Shown here: positions 53,513-62,839 of the stretch, one piece after another
Numbering within the stretch: position 1 is the first letter of the stretch
How the letters are laid out: every line of letters begins with the position of its first letter
Assembly: GCA_022819905.1 (NCBI GenBank)
Contig: JAJEGJ010000104.1
Span: 1 to 64,000 of the forward strand
Source of the DNA: Alphaproteobacteria bacterium
GTDB taxonomy: Bacteria; Pseudomonadota; Alphaproteobacteria; TMED109
Length of the DNA stretch: 64,000 bases
Reading direction: 5' to 3'
Translations under genes and position numbers: made by a program
Notes under the pieces: model-generated
Seen by the model: only the letters and a program-made list of their open reading frames with translations
Database searches by the model: none
Told to the model about the DNA's origin: nothing

Positions 53513-54718
53513 CTAAACTGCCTGAGTGGACGGTGGGACAGCCGCTCGATCGGTGTCGGGTGCCCCGGCAGCGTCACCGGGCGACGAACGGAGCGTTGCG
53601 GCCCGTCTGGTCAGTAGGGCGGACCCTCCTGCTCCTTCTTCGTCGGGCAGCGCGCGACAGTCCATCACGCTCCAACCGACCCGGACACAGTCTCCTGCTA
53701 GGACAGCGCTGTGCCCGATGATGTTTTGAACCTTGACGACGAAATTCGGGTTTCCACACAGATTGAGGCGTAGCCGGAGATGGTCACCGATGAACAGAAT
53801 GTCCTCGACCACCGCCTCGAACTCGTTCGTATAGACCCCCGGTTTGGTGAGGCTCACGCGTTCCGGACGGATCGCCAGAACGGAGCTATCGCCGGGGCGG
53901 CAATGGTGCACCGGAAATGCCCTGACGGTTCCGCCCGGTGTCTCGACGTCGCAGAAGTCGCGCTCCGCTCTCCGGACGTGCCCTCGCAACATGTTGTTGT
54001 CGCCAATGAAGCTCGCGACGAATTCGCGCTCGGGTTCTTCGTACAATGTCTCCGGTGTGTCGACTTGCTGGATGTGGCCGCGGTGGAACACCGCGACGCG
54101 TGATGACATCGCCATCGCCTCCTGCTGATCGTGAGTGACGTAGACGACGGTCACGCCCAAGTCCTGCTGCATTCGGCGAATCTCGAATTGCATCTCTTCG
54201 CGAAGGCGACGGTCCAATGCACCGAGCGGTTCGTCCATCAGCACCAGCGACGGATTGAACACCAGCGCCCGGGCAATGGCGACGCGCTGCTGTTGACCTC
54301 CGGAGAGCTCCGCAGGCCGGCGGTCTTCGAATCCGTCAAGCCGGACCACCTCGAGCGCCTGCCGAATCCGCTGTCTTCGACTGGCTGCCGAGATCCCGCG
54401 CACCTCCAGCGGAAACGCCAGGTTCCGTCTTACCGTCATGTGGGGAAACAGGGCGTAATTCTGAAATACCACGCCGATACCCCGCTTCCGTGGAGGCAGG
54501 TGCTGAACGGACCGGCCTGACAATCGGATTTCCCCGGATGACGGCGCTTCGAAGCCGGCCAACATCATCAAGCAGGTAGTCTTTCCGGACCCGGACGGGC
54601 CCAGCAGTGTGAAGAACTCGCCTTCCTGTACTTGCAAATCAAGGTCCTGAACAACCATGGTCCGCCCGTCGTAGGTCTTGCTGACACCCCTGAATTCAAC
54701 GTGCGGCGCGGACTGCAT
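53513..54718 (-). CDS. ABC importer ATPase, PotA-like
   Basis: A 401-residue ATPase with Walker A GPSGSGKTT (40-48), signature LSGGQ (138-142), Walker B VLMDEP (159-164) and a C-terminal TOBE domain (LAIRPERVSLTKPG onward). Longer than PotA of E. coli because of a low-complexity tail rich in Ala, Ser and Thr. First gene of the four-gene importer operon. Confidence 0.94.
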   Translation of the reverse strand: MQSAPHVEFRGVSKTYDGRTMVVQDLDLQVQEGEFFTLLGPSGSGKTTCLMMLAGFEAPSSGEIRLSGRSVQHLPPRKRGIGVVFQNYALFPHMTVRRNLAFPLEVRGISAASRRQRIRQALEVVRLDGFEDRRPAELSGGQQQRVAIARALVFNPSLVLMDEPLGALDRRLREEMQFEIRRMQQDLGVTVVYVTHDQQEAMAMSSRVAVFHRGHIQQVDTPETLYEEPEREFVASFIGDNNMLRGHVRRAERDFCDVETPGGTVRAFPVHHCRPGDSSVLAIRPERVSLTKPGVYTNEFEAVVEDILFIGDHLRLRLNLCGNPNFVVKVQNIIGHSAVLAGDCVRVGWSVMDCRALPDEEGAGGSALLTRRAATLRSSPGDAAGAPDTDRAAVPPSTQAV

Positions 54719-55043
54719 TGCCTACAACCTCTAGGGACTGATTTTCGGGCGCCAATTGTACCTGTTGCTTGGCAGGCGCTCACCGTAAACGCTAGTTTGT
54801 CGGAACTGCGTTCCGGTTTACCGCGGATTCAGCGAACGCCCGGACCGCGAGGATACCGGGCCAGATTTCATGCGACCGACAAGGAAACGGAACAACCATC
54901 TCACGGCTGCACGTGTCGCCACCGGCTGCGTGCGCCAAGGCGGCAGCTTTGCGAGCCGCCGGGCACTATCCGGAAGCCGGTCTTACGGCTCAACCAGGGT
55001 TGTCAGCCGGCATGCATCGACGTCCTTGCACGTCGGACGGACG
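54719..55043. other. intergenic stretch
   Basis: About 325 bases between the importer and phosphatase genes; promoter of the importer must lie here. No gene or clear boxes seen. Confidence 0.4.
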
Positions 55044-56009
55044 TCAAAAGTGAACCTTTACTACTGAGAAGTCGTCGGGTAGCGCCCCTTCGCCATTCTG
55101 CGACTGCACCCATTCGTATATCGCTTCCGGTCCCCTGCCGGCATCTGCGCTGGCAAAATCGACCAGGTCTTGTTGGGACAGCATCTGGTCGTCTGCGACG
55201 GGGATTTCGTACGCTCCGTCGCTGTACACCAGCAATTGATCATGGGTCTTGACGATAGTTGTCGCTTCAGGGAATTGCAGGCCCGGAAATGTGCCGATTG
55301 CCACGTTTCCCTTGTTGCCCAAGAGCCTGGTGGACACCGCGCCAATATCGCCCGAGTCGTCACGATCAACGCTGAGCAGGATCGCGGCCGGGTGTCCTCC
55401 GGACGAATACCGCAGCTCACCGCTTCGCCGATCATGGACGCCGTACCAGATCGTAAAGAACATATTGTTCTGGTTTTCCATGGGAAACGTATCGTTGAGG
55501 GCGGCAAGGACCGAACTCGGGTCCCGAAAATCGGCACTCGACATCGCCTGCGTCCGCAGGACATTGATGATGGTTGCGGACAGGAGGGCAGCGCCGATGC
55601 CGTGCCCGCAGACATCAATCAGGTAAATCGCGAAATGGTCCGCATCGATGTGGTGGTAACCAAACGAGTCGCCGCCTAGCTCTGTCGACGGCTCGAAATA
55701 CCATTCGGTGCTCGGCCATTCGGAACGCGGCTCCGGCAAAATCGAACATGCGTAACGGGAGGCATCGTTCAGTTCTTCTTCCAGCCGCGCTTGCGTGCGT
55801 TGCAGCAGGATGTTGCTTTCCGCAAGCTGATCCTCAACGGCCTCACCGTGAGCGATCGTGGCCTCGTAAAGCAGCTGGAGATCACTGTGCTCGGCCTCCA
55901 GCTCAGCAAGCTTGCCTCGGGTTTCCGCGAGCATGCCAGCGAGGGCAGGTGCTACCCGCGCTTCTTCCAATTCCTGCTCAGTCAGGCTCTCAGCCGCCTC
56001 GGTGGACAT
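55044..56009 (-). CDS. RsbU/SpoIIE-type PP2C phosphatase with coiled coil
   Basis: A 321-residue protein: an N-terminal coiled coil (about 25-85, many Glu, Ala and Leu) and a SpoIIE-type PP2C phosphatase domain with GGDSFGYHHIDADHFAIYLI, DVCGHGIGAALLSATIIN and the C-terminal LLVYSDGAYEIP and PDDFSVVKV metal-site motifs. Such enzymes dephosphorylate STAS-domain proteins. It has no receiver or membrane segment, so the signal input is unclear. It is divergent from the partner-switching operon at 57052, a probable partner. Confidence 0.88.
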   Translation of the reverse strand: MSTEAAESLTEQELEEARVAPALAGMLAETRGKLAELEAEHSDLQLLYEATIAHGEAVEDQLAESNILLQRTQARLEEELNDASRYACSILPEPRSEWPSTEWYFEPSTELGGDSFGYHHIDADHFAIYLIDVCGHGIGAALLSATIINVLRTQAMSSADFRDPSSVLAALNDTFPMENQNNMFFTIWYGVHDRRSGELRYSSGGHPAAILLSVDRDDSGDIGAVSTRLLGNKGNVAIGTFPGLQFPEATTIVKTHDQLLVYSDGAYEIPVADDQMLSQQDLVDFASADAGRGPEAIYEWVQSQNGEGALPDDFSVVKVHF

Positions 56010-57051
56010 CGGCTCCGCTTGGCCTCAGCATTGGACAACGCACACTTGTGAGAATTTTGATCGCCATGCACGATGGTGTCAAATCATCGACGTCGGCACC
56101 TGTTGTGCAGAAATGCAAGCAAATATCTGATCTGCGGCGCACTGTCGGATTGCCGCTCACGAGTAGGCCCTGATCAGCGCTGCCGGGATCCTGTCATCAC
56201 TTCCGGCCTGCGTGGGCAAGTCTGCGGGACTCGGCCAAAATTGGGTTTGCGCGCTGGTTCGACAGCTGGAACGATGTGGGACTTGAACGGTTCCGGAAAC
56301 TCGTGTGCGCGGCGAGATCCGGGCGGGAAACGTGGCGCGGACTTGCGCGCCAGCGGCGATCTCGGTGACACGGCAATCGGTCAACCAGGCGGTAGCGAGC
56401 CCGGCAACGGTTCCCGGCGAAAGGAGGTCGAAACCGGTGCGCAGGACGCCCGGAAGGACGTCACGTGGCGTCGTGCAAACCGCTACAAGGCATTTTCGTC
56501 ATGGCGGGAGTGCGGTCACTGCCGGTTGTTGATGCACCAATCCCGTTCGGGTCGTGATTGCTCTCCGTCACTTGGCCGCGCATGCCGCTGTCACACACCG
56601 CTGTCGGATGGGCGGGCAAGAAATGCGGGAATCCTGCAAGCGGCTATTCGCTGCCGTGGCCAGAGATCAGGGTCAGCCGTGAAACTGTTCCTGTGCACGT
56701 GGGCCTTCCGAAGCCAGCCTGCTCTCGGGTCCCGGTCGGGTCGATCCCGCTGCGAAAACGCGCACAGGTGCGCTGGTTGCCCAATTATCCCTAGCTGCAG
56801 TAGCCTGTACATAGTAGCCAACCTGTGCTATAGGTCTCTGGCAAGCGGTTGGCGATACTCTGCTAGCCTGTTGTGCGCAATAGCATCTTCCAGCGATTGT
56901 GGAGCAGCATCCGGTCTTTCTGAGAGTTCTACATGATGGCGGCCGAATGGTTGCGCACCACTCTGGCCCCGTTCGATGGTGACGGGTGCCGGAGCCGCGA
57001 CTTGCCTCGGAACCGCAAATGTGCGGACCGGGGTGCCGGGCTGGTAACTGC
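56010..57051. other. gene-free region upstream of the signalling operon
   Basis: Just over 1 kb, between the divergent phosphatase and the operon starting at 57052. Several ORFs cross it but none has a ribosome site or motif. The 56790-56900 part is AT-richer with repeated AGCCTGT words (TAGCCTGTACATAGTAGCC and CTAGCCTGTTGTGC) and may hold the operon promoter. Confidence 0.5.
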
Positions 57052-57573
57052 ATGACCGATACGCAGAACAACAGCCTCCCTGAGGATGGCTACGACCTCC
57101 TTCTGGAATTCGATCTGGACACCAAAGTCTTGGATGACCAGTGGGACTATTGCGATTACATGTCGTCATACGTTGCGCGCATGGTTAGCCACAATCGCGC
57201 CGACCCGTTCATGTTTTCGAACCTTCTATCAGCGACACTGAATGAGCTATTCGAGACGGTCTACCGCACCCGCAAAGAAGCGGGACAATTCCGTTTTCAG
57301 ATTCTGCGAAAAGGCTCCATCGACCGGATCACAATGCTGGTGCCCTGCGCAGCTGACGAGCAGCAGTTCTACATCAAGACAGCGGAGGAACTCGGTACGG
57401 CTGACGCTTCCGAAAAATACCTGGATCTCCTTTTTTCGGACGAGGGATTCGACCGGCGTGTCGGGCTGTTCGAACTCGCAATTTCATACAAGGCCGCAGT
57501 ATCAGCTGATGCGGTTGAGGATCGCGCGGTCCGCCTGACGGTTGACTTGGCGTTAGAGCCAGAGACGGACTAA
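57052..57573 (+). CDS. degenerate HATPase-like regulator
   Basis: A 173-residue soluble protein. It aligns along its length with the HATPase protein at 61141: WDYCDYMSSYVARMV with WKHCGITSDFLGDFY, SATLNELFETVYRT with LVNEILENAVKF, and GFDRRVGLFELAISY with GSGLGLLTLMSDY. The Mg-binding Asn of the N box is Thr here, and the glycine-rich ATP lid is lost, so it should not bind ATP normally. It resembles the SiaB/slr1658 group of anti-sigma-like kinases. Stop and next ATG overlap (TAATG). Confidence 0.65.
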   Translation: MTDTQNNSLPEDGYDLLLEFDLDTKVLDDQWDYCDYMSSYVARMVSHNRADPFMFSNLLSATLNELFETVYRTRKEAGQFRFQILRKGSIDRITMLVPCAADEQQFYIKTAEELGTADASEKYLDLLFSDEGFDRRVGLFELAISYKAAVSADAVEDRAVRLTVDLALEPETD

Positions 57574-58748
57574 TGGCAAACCCTGACTCAGCATCGTTTC
57601 AGTTCGGGTTCGACGAGAACGACCAGGTGTTCACGCTGGGTGGTTCGATGCGGCCGAAGGAGACCAGCGAGATCAGTGCGTGTCTGGAGTCTCTCCGGGC
57701 CTGCGCTATGCGAGCAACCGGGATGTTCTACGTCAACGTCCGGCGGTTACTGCAGTCGAACAACGTCGCATTCAATGGCATGGCTTCCGTGCTGCTGGAA
57801 GTCTGCCGGGAACGGCCTGACGTAAACATTACGATCACGATGTCCAGCGTGGTGGGGTGGACCCCCAGAAAATTCAGGTCACTGCAACGAAAGATTCCTC
57901 GTATCAACGTTGTGGAGTACGACAAGGATTTCTACCCAGGACAGGCGTTTGTCGAAGACAGTTCGTTTGTATCCGTGTTGCGGAGACAGACGACGATGAC
58001 ATGGCGACACGAGAAGCACATACTCCCGCGTCACGGAATCGGGGAGGGTATGAAGATCGCAGACATTTGCTGCGGTATCGGCGATTTCGCGATCTTGCTG
58101 TTCAAGGAGTTCAATCCGACTTACGTTGTCGCCCTCGATCACGCCAAGTCCAGCCTCGAATATGCCCGCAAGATGGCAAAGGAATTCGATGTGACCGGTG
58201 TCGAGTACGTCTACGGCGATGCCGCCGAGATGCTACTGCCGAATGGCGAGTTCGATTTCGTGACGTGCCGACACTCCCTCCAAGTCTTTGACCGACCTGA
58301 GCGTATTTTGTCGGAACTGCTCAGAATCTGTAAGCCCGGCGGCCGCGTTTACGTCAGCAACGAGAAGAATTCTCACTGCCTGGGCGAGCCGCGCTCGGAA
58401 TCCATCCAGTGGACCTACAACGAAGTTGCTAAACTTTGGAAGCACTTCAACATGGACATCGAAATCGGCCCAAAGAGTCGCAGATTGTTGCTTGACGCCG
58501 GCTTCGTCGATATCCGCATGGAATCGTTCATGGTGACTAATCTTGATGGTGATCCGGAGGAATTTGCAGAGGTCGTAAGGACTTGGAGGCAGATGTTCGC
58601 CGAAAGTATGGCCAGAGAGCGTGGTGACGACGAAGCATTCATAGAGAAGTTCAAGAAGGGTTTCGACGACCATATCTTTGCTGCCCTGCATCCCAAGGGA
58701 TATGCGGGCTGGCCAATATGGGTGGCTTCTGGGCGAAAACCGCTATGA
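57573..58748 (+). CDS. STAS-like domain fused to SAM methyltransferase
   Basis: A 391-residue protein. Residues about 8-110 resemble the STAS protein at 61767: GSMRPKETSE with GTMRLSGTEA, VAFNGMASVLLEV with FLNSSGINLLARF, VVGWTPRKFRSLQ with TRIPWQSKSLPNL. The phosphorylatable Ser of NSSG is replaced by Asn (FNG). Residues about 150-300 form a class I methyltransferase with the SAM loop ADICCGIGDFAILLFKEF, acidic VALDHAK and FDFVTCRHSLQVF, like UbiE-type enzymes. The substrate is unknown. The gene overlaps both neighbours by 1 and 4 bases. A stray STAS partner coupled to a methyltransferase is unusual. Confidence 0.75.
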   Translation: MANPDSASFQFGFDENDQVFTLGGSMRPKETSEISACLESLRACAMRATGMFYVNVRRLLQSNNVAFNGMASVLLEVCRERPDVNITITMSSVVGWTPRKFRSLQRKIPRINVVEYDKDFYPGQAFVEDSSFVSVLRRQTTMTWRHEKHILPRHGIGEGMKIADICCGIGDFAILLFKEFNPTYVVALDHAKSSLEYARKMAKEFDVTGVEYVYGDAAEMLLPNGEFDFVTCRHSLQVFDRPERILSELLRICKPGGRVYVSNEKNSHCLGEPRSESIQWTYNEVAKLWKHFNMDIEIGPKSRRLLLDAGFVDIRMESFMVTNLDGDPEEFAEVVRTWRQMFAESMARERGDDEAFIEKFKKGFDDHIFAALHPKGYAGWPIWVASGRKPL

Positions 58749-61126
58749 GCTCCGGTCAGGGTGAAAGCGGTAAGTTGTCGTTGGGGCGCTTCTCGCTTCG
58801 CAGTTTCCGCGCCAAGTTCGTGCTTGTCGTCGGTGCCGCGGTGGTGTTTGACCTGGCGATGTCCGGCGGGGTGTCGATCTGGAACATGCAGCGGCTGTCC
58901 GAAGGAGCGCGGGAAGAGATCAGCGAAGGCCTGACCCAGTCCACCGAGCAGTTCCTGCAGACGTCTATTGAAATGACGACGTCCCAAGCCGACCTGCTAC
59001 TGGAACGAGTGCATTCCGAAGTCACGATGTTGGCTAACGGGATGCAACTCCTGATCGACCACCCTGATGTGAAAGATGAACTCGGCGCCGCGATTGCGGC
59101 TGACCCGGACCTGACCAGCCCATTGGCTTACAGCGCCGAGGGCGGGTGGTCGCAGAATCTGCCGGGTGCGCCATCAGCCGTTAGCGTCTGGGGGTATCTC
59201 TTGGATGAGAACCGCCAGCCTCTTCCCAGCACTGCCCAAGAAATTCAGGACAGCAAGTTTCTCGACCTGATGGGGCCCGCGATCATGAACACCGGTGCCC
59301 CCAAGTTGCAGGCTTATTACGTCGGTCCCAAACACGCATCAATCTTGAGAGCCACGCCGTACTCGGAACAGGCCCAGACGTTCGACAAACTTTATCCCGG
59401 ACACAATGAAGGTCCCAATTTCTGGGACTTTTTCTTTCCGGGGGTGTACGAGGGCTGGCAGGCTTGGCTGACCGACCCAGACGCTAGGCAGGTCGATTCC
59501 AACATTGTGATGACCGAGCCTTACGTGGATGCGATCACCGGCATACTGATTGTGAGCTTTTTTCATCCGCTCTGGACCGCTGACCGCACCGACGTCGCCG
59601 GAATGGTTGCCGTCGACATTACGCTCGACCAATTGACCTCGCTTGTTGAGAGCATCACGATTGCCGATACCGGTTTCGGCTATCTGCTGATGTCGAACGG
59701 AAACGTGATTGCCATCAACGAGTCTGGTGAAGCGACAATTGGACTGGTTGCTAGCGAAGGTGGGGGACAAGGCGTAACCGGCATTGACAGATCGATCCGT
59801 AACAGTGTTCACCCGGCCATCGCAGACATGCAATTGCCGACTGGAAGTGACGTAACCATCCAGCACTTGACACTTGACCAGAATGGCGAGGACACCGAAT
59901 ACCTGATCGTTCAGAAGCAGTTGCGCCCGACAAACTTGTGGAATCTCGACGGTATCGGCAAGGAAAACATGACGGTTGGTTTCGTCGTGTCGGAAGAGGA
60001 GGTGTACCAGCTGCTGACGGCCGTAGAAAGCGGGATCTCCGACGCCACATCGAGAATCTACAATTTGCAAATTGCCGTATTGCTGGTCAGCCTACTTATT
60101 GTTTTCTTCGCCGTTTACGCGATATCCGGGCGCATCACGGCGGGTTTGAGCGCACTTGCCAGCGCCGCGAGGAGTTTGGAACAGAAGGACTATTCGGTTC
60201 GGGTCGACATTCCCACGCGCGACGAAGTGGGCAAGGTGGGAGTTGCGTTCAACAGCATGGTGCAGGAAATCCAGTACCATACTGAAAACCTGGAGAACTT
60301 GGTTGAAGAGCGCACTCGCAACCTTGAAGAGGCAAACCGGGAAATTGTTTCCCTTAACCAGCAGCTTCGAAGTGAGAACTTACGCCTCGGTGCTGAACTC
60401 GACGTTGCGCATCGGATTCAGAAAATGGTGCTGCCGAGGGTCAGCGAGCTGGACCAGATACCCAAGTTAGAAATTGCCGGGTACATGGAGCCAGCCGATG
60501 AAGTCGGAGGTGACTACTACGACGTGCTTCAGGACGGGTCTCGCATCAAGGTAGGTATCGGTGACGTAACCGGTCATGGCCTTGAGAGCGGCGTATTGAT
60601 GCTGATGGTCCAGTCAGTGGCCCGGGCTCTTTACGAAAAAGGGGACCAGGATAACGAGCGATTTCTTGATATCGTAAATCGCGCTATCTTCAAGAACATA
60701 GAACGTACCGAGTCGGACAAACACTTGACCCTTGCCTTCGTCGACTACGAAGAGAACGAAGTCACGCTGACCGGACAGCACGAGGAAGTCCTGTTGGTGC
60801 GCAGCAATGGCTCGCTTGAACGTATCGATACCATGGACCTCGGCTTCCCCATCGGCCTCGAATTCGACATAGCGCAATTTATTGGCACGCGTAAGTTGAA
60901 CTTCTTGAGCGGTGACACCCTCATTCTCCATACCGATGGCGTGACCGAAGCGGAAAATCTGGATGGCGAGCTCTTCGGGCTGGAACGCCTGTGCGAGAGT
61001 GCGAAGGCGAACAGTAATGGTTCAGCTGTCGATGTGGTCAACGGAATTGTCATGGACCTCAAGTCGCACATCGGAACGCAGAAAATTCACGACGACATTA
61101 CCCTCGTGGTCATGAGGCACCGATAA
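58745..61126 (+). CDS. membrane sensor PP2C phosphatase (dCache-HAMP-SpoIIE)
   Basis: A 793-residue sensor. A first helix (KFVLVVGAAVVFDLAMSGGV) and a second (IAVLLVSLLIVFFAVYAISG, near 455) enclose a large periplasmic dCache-like domain (DPDLTSPLAYSAEGGW, VDITLDQLTSLVESITIADT). A HAMP domain, coiled coil and SpoIIE PP2C domain follow, with DEVGGDYYDVLQDGSRIKVG, GDVTGHGLESGV and LILHTDGVTEAEN. It should dephosphorylate STAS partners upon signal binding. The ATG overlaps the methyltransferase stop (ATGA), so it is the core of the operon. Confidence 0.93.
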   Translation: MSSGQGESGKLSLGRFSLRSFRAKFVLVVGAAVVFDLAMSGGVSIWNMQRLSEGAREEISEGLTQSTEQFLQTSIEMTTSQADLLLERVHSEVTMLANGMQLLIDHPDVKDELGAAIAADPDLTSPLAYSAEGGWSQNLPGAPSAVSVWGYLLDENRQPLPSTAQEIQDSKFLDLMGPAIMNTGAPKLQAYYVGPKHASILRATPYSEQAQTFDKLYPGHNEGPNFWDFFFPGVYEGWQAWLTDPDARQVDSNIVMTEPYVDAITGILIVSFFHPLWTADRTDVAGMVAVDITLDQLTSLVESITIADTGFGYLLMSNGNVIAINESGEATIGLVASEGGGQGVTGIDRSIRNSVHPAIADMQLPTGSDVTIQHLTLDQNGEDTEYLIVQKQLRPTNLWNLDGIGKENMTVGFVVSEEEVYQLLTAVESGISDATSRIYNLQIAVLLVSLLIVFFAVYAISGRITAGLSALASAARSLEQKDYSVRVDIPTRDEVGKVGVAFNSMVQEIQYHTENLENLVEERTRNLEEANREIVSLNQQLRSENLRLGAELDVAHRIQKMVLPRVSELDQIPKLEIAGYMEPADEVGGDYYDVLQDGSRIKVGIGDVTGHGLESGVLMLMVQSVARALYEKGDQDNERFLDIVNRAIFKNIERTESDKHLTLAFVDYEENEVTLTGQHEEVLLVRSNGSLERIDTMDLGFPIGLEFDIAQFIGTRKLNFLSGDTLILHTDGVTEAENLDGELFGLERLCESAKANSNGSAVDVVNGIVMDLKSHIGTQKIHDDITLVVMRHR

Positions 61127-61140
61127 CCGGGTAGCGACGG

Positions 61141-61692
61141 ATGCGCAAGCAGGTAGGGAACACAGGCATCATCAGCACGTTCAAGGCTGGATCCTTGCGG
61201 TTGACGCTGTTTGCCGTCCCGCTCGGACTCGCTTGGAAACATTGCGGAATTACTTCGGATTTCCTTGGGGACTTTTATTCTGCGCGTGCTGTTAGGGGTT
61301 CCGTCGACGCGAACGAGATACGTCACAATGTGTGTTATCTTGTAAACGAAATATTAGAAAACGCCGTAAAGTTCAGGACGTCGGGTGATATTGTCATCGA
61401 AACATCTTTGGAGAACGGTAACTTTCGGCTTTGCATCGCTAACACTATCAGTAAAGAGGGTGTACTGCGGTTCCAAGATGTATTGAGCGGGCTGCAGGGG
61501 CGGGATCCTTCGGAACTCTTGATCGAACGGATAGAGCGAAATGCGGCCGATCCCAATTCAACAGGATCTGGCCTCGGCCTGCTGACGTTGATGAGCGACT
61601 ACAGCGTGCAATTGGGCTGGGACTTCCATGCGTCGTCCGACGAGGAGAGCACGGTCCAATTGGCAACCTACGCAGTTTTGCCATTGCCATAG
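61141..61692 (+). CDS. HATPase-type anti-sigma-like kinase, slr1658-like
   Basis: A 183-residue protein with a GHKL-type ATP-binding fold. The N box NEILENAVKF keeps the Mg-binding Asn and GSGLGLLTLMSDY is a G-box-like lid; the classical DxGxG is weak (IANTISKEG). It is expected to phosphorylate the STAS protein encoded next, opposing the PP2C enzymes. I recall cyanobacterial slr1658-type proteins of this size paired with slr1659-type STAS proteins. 14 bases after the sensor gene. Confidence 0.75.
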   Translation: MRKQVGNTGIISTFKAGSLRLTLFAVPLGLAWKHCGITSDFLGDFYSARAVRGSVDANEIRHNVCYLVNEILENAVKFRTSGDIVIETSLENGNFRLCIANTISKEGVLRFQDVLSGLQGRDPSELLIERIERNAADPNSTGSGLGLLTLMSDYSVQLGWDFHASSDEESTVQLATYAVLPLP

Positions 61693-61766
61693 AGTACGAT
61701 ATGCTGGTACGTGCGTGTTTTTCAAGTGCATCCCCCTCCCATATGAACCACGGGTGATTCTGTCAC

Positions 61767-62105
61767 ATGGAAATCAAGACTAGTGAATACCGCATATGGG
61801 TAGAGGATGCGGTGATCCATTACGAAGGGACAATGCGACTGTCTGGAACGGAGGCTTATCAGCCGATCATGGCGATGATGAATGACGTCCTGGAGTCGCA
61901 ACCTGAAGAAATCACCCTTGATTTGGTGGGGCTGGAATTTCTAAATAGCTCCGGCATAAACCTGCTCGCGCGTTTCACAATAGAAGTACGCAAGCAAAAG
62001 AGTATTGCAATTGCCGTTAAGGGTTCAACACGAATTCCTTGGCAATCGAAGTCGCTGCCGAACCTACGGAAGCTCCATCCGACACTGCAACTGAACTTCG
62101 TTTAG
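61767..62105 (+). CDS. STAS-domain anti-sigma-factor antagonist-like, slr1659-like
   Basis: A 112-residue STAS protein: beta strand VIHYEGTMRLSGTEA, ITLDLVGLEFLNSSGINLLA with the phosphorylatable Ser in NSSG, and KSIAIAVKGSTRIPWQSKSL. It is the likely substrate of the kinase upstream and of the PP2C phosphatases, acting as the switch output. No anti-sigma target or sigma factor gene is in the window. Confidence 0.82.
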   Translation: MEIKTSEYRIWVEDAVIHYEGTMRLSGTEAYQPIMAMMNDVLESQPEEITLDLVGLEFLNSSGINLLARFTIEVRKQKSIAIAVKGSTRIPWQSKSLPNLRKLHPTLQLNFV

Positions 62106-62839
62106 ACATCGCCGATCGTTGCCGCGGAGGTCAATCCCCAATGCGGCCATTACCAGAGAGATTGAAGAAGGCGCGGGAAGAAACCTGGGGGCGAGCTGTC
62201 CCAGTTGAAGATAGGGGTGGCCTGCCGTCGTGGGCGAACCACGCCTGCAGAGCCCGCCGGAGATCAAGGAATCGGGTTCCGGCTTGCCGTCAGCCAAACT
62301 TTCCCGGCGCACAAATCGAACGCGCTGACGACCCGCGCAAGGTCGGTGACCGCGTCGCCAGGCCGATGGAGATGGTGGCCGACGGGCGCTTGAAGTAGCC
62401 CTGAGAAGGGAACGTGCAGGCGTTCACCGCTTTGAAATGCGCTCGACAGGCGGGCTTGGCACGCTTTAGTTTTGGACCATCGGGCCGCGAGTCCCCCAGC
62501 GCTGGTCAACCATGGACGTGCCCGCTCGTCGAGGTGCAAGCAGGTCAATTCTTGCGTACTCGCGCCTGGTCAGACTGGAAGGTCGCGTCCCTCGCAATGA
62601 CATTGCCCTACAACGGGTATCTCGCTTGAGAGTCCGCTCGGAAGAGTCCTGCCGGCATTGCCGCCTGACTAGCCCAGGATCCATTCAGAGCACGGTGTGG
62701 GAGCAGGTAACAGTCGGCAGCCTGATCGGGCTACGATGAAGCGCGGACCGACCGCTCCCTCGGCCGTTTCGGCGGGGTATTTTCGCCGGGCATACGGACC
62801 AGAGCGCCAAGCGAGGATCAGCATGTTGGTGAGAGGTAC
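62106..62839. other. gene-free stretch before acs
   Basis: About 735 bases with no supported gene; several ORFs cross it but lack ribosome sites and motifs. It separates the signalling operon from acetyl-CoA synthetase. No promoter is identified. Confidence 0.45.
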
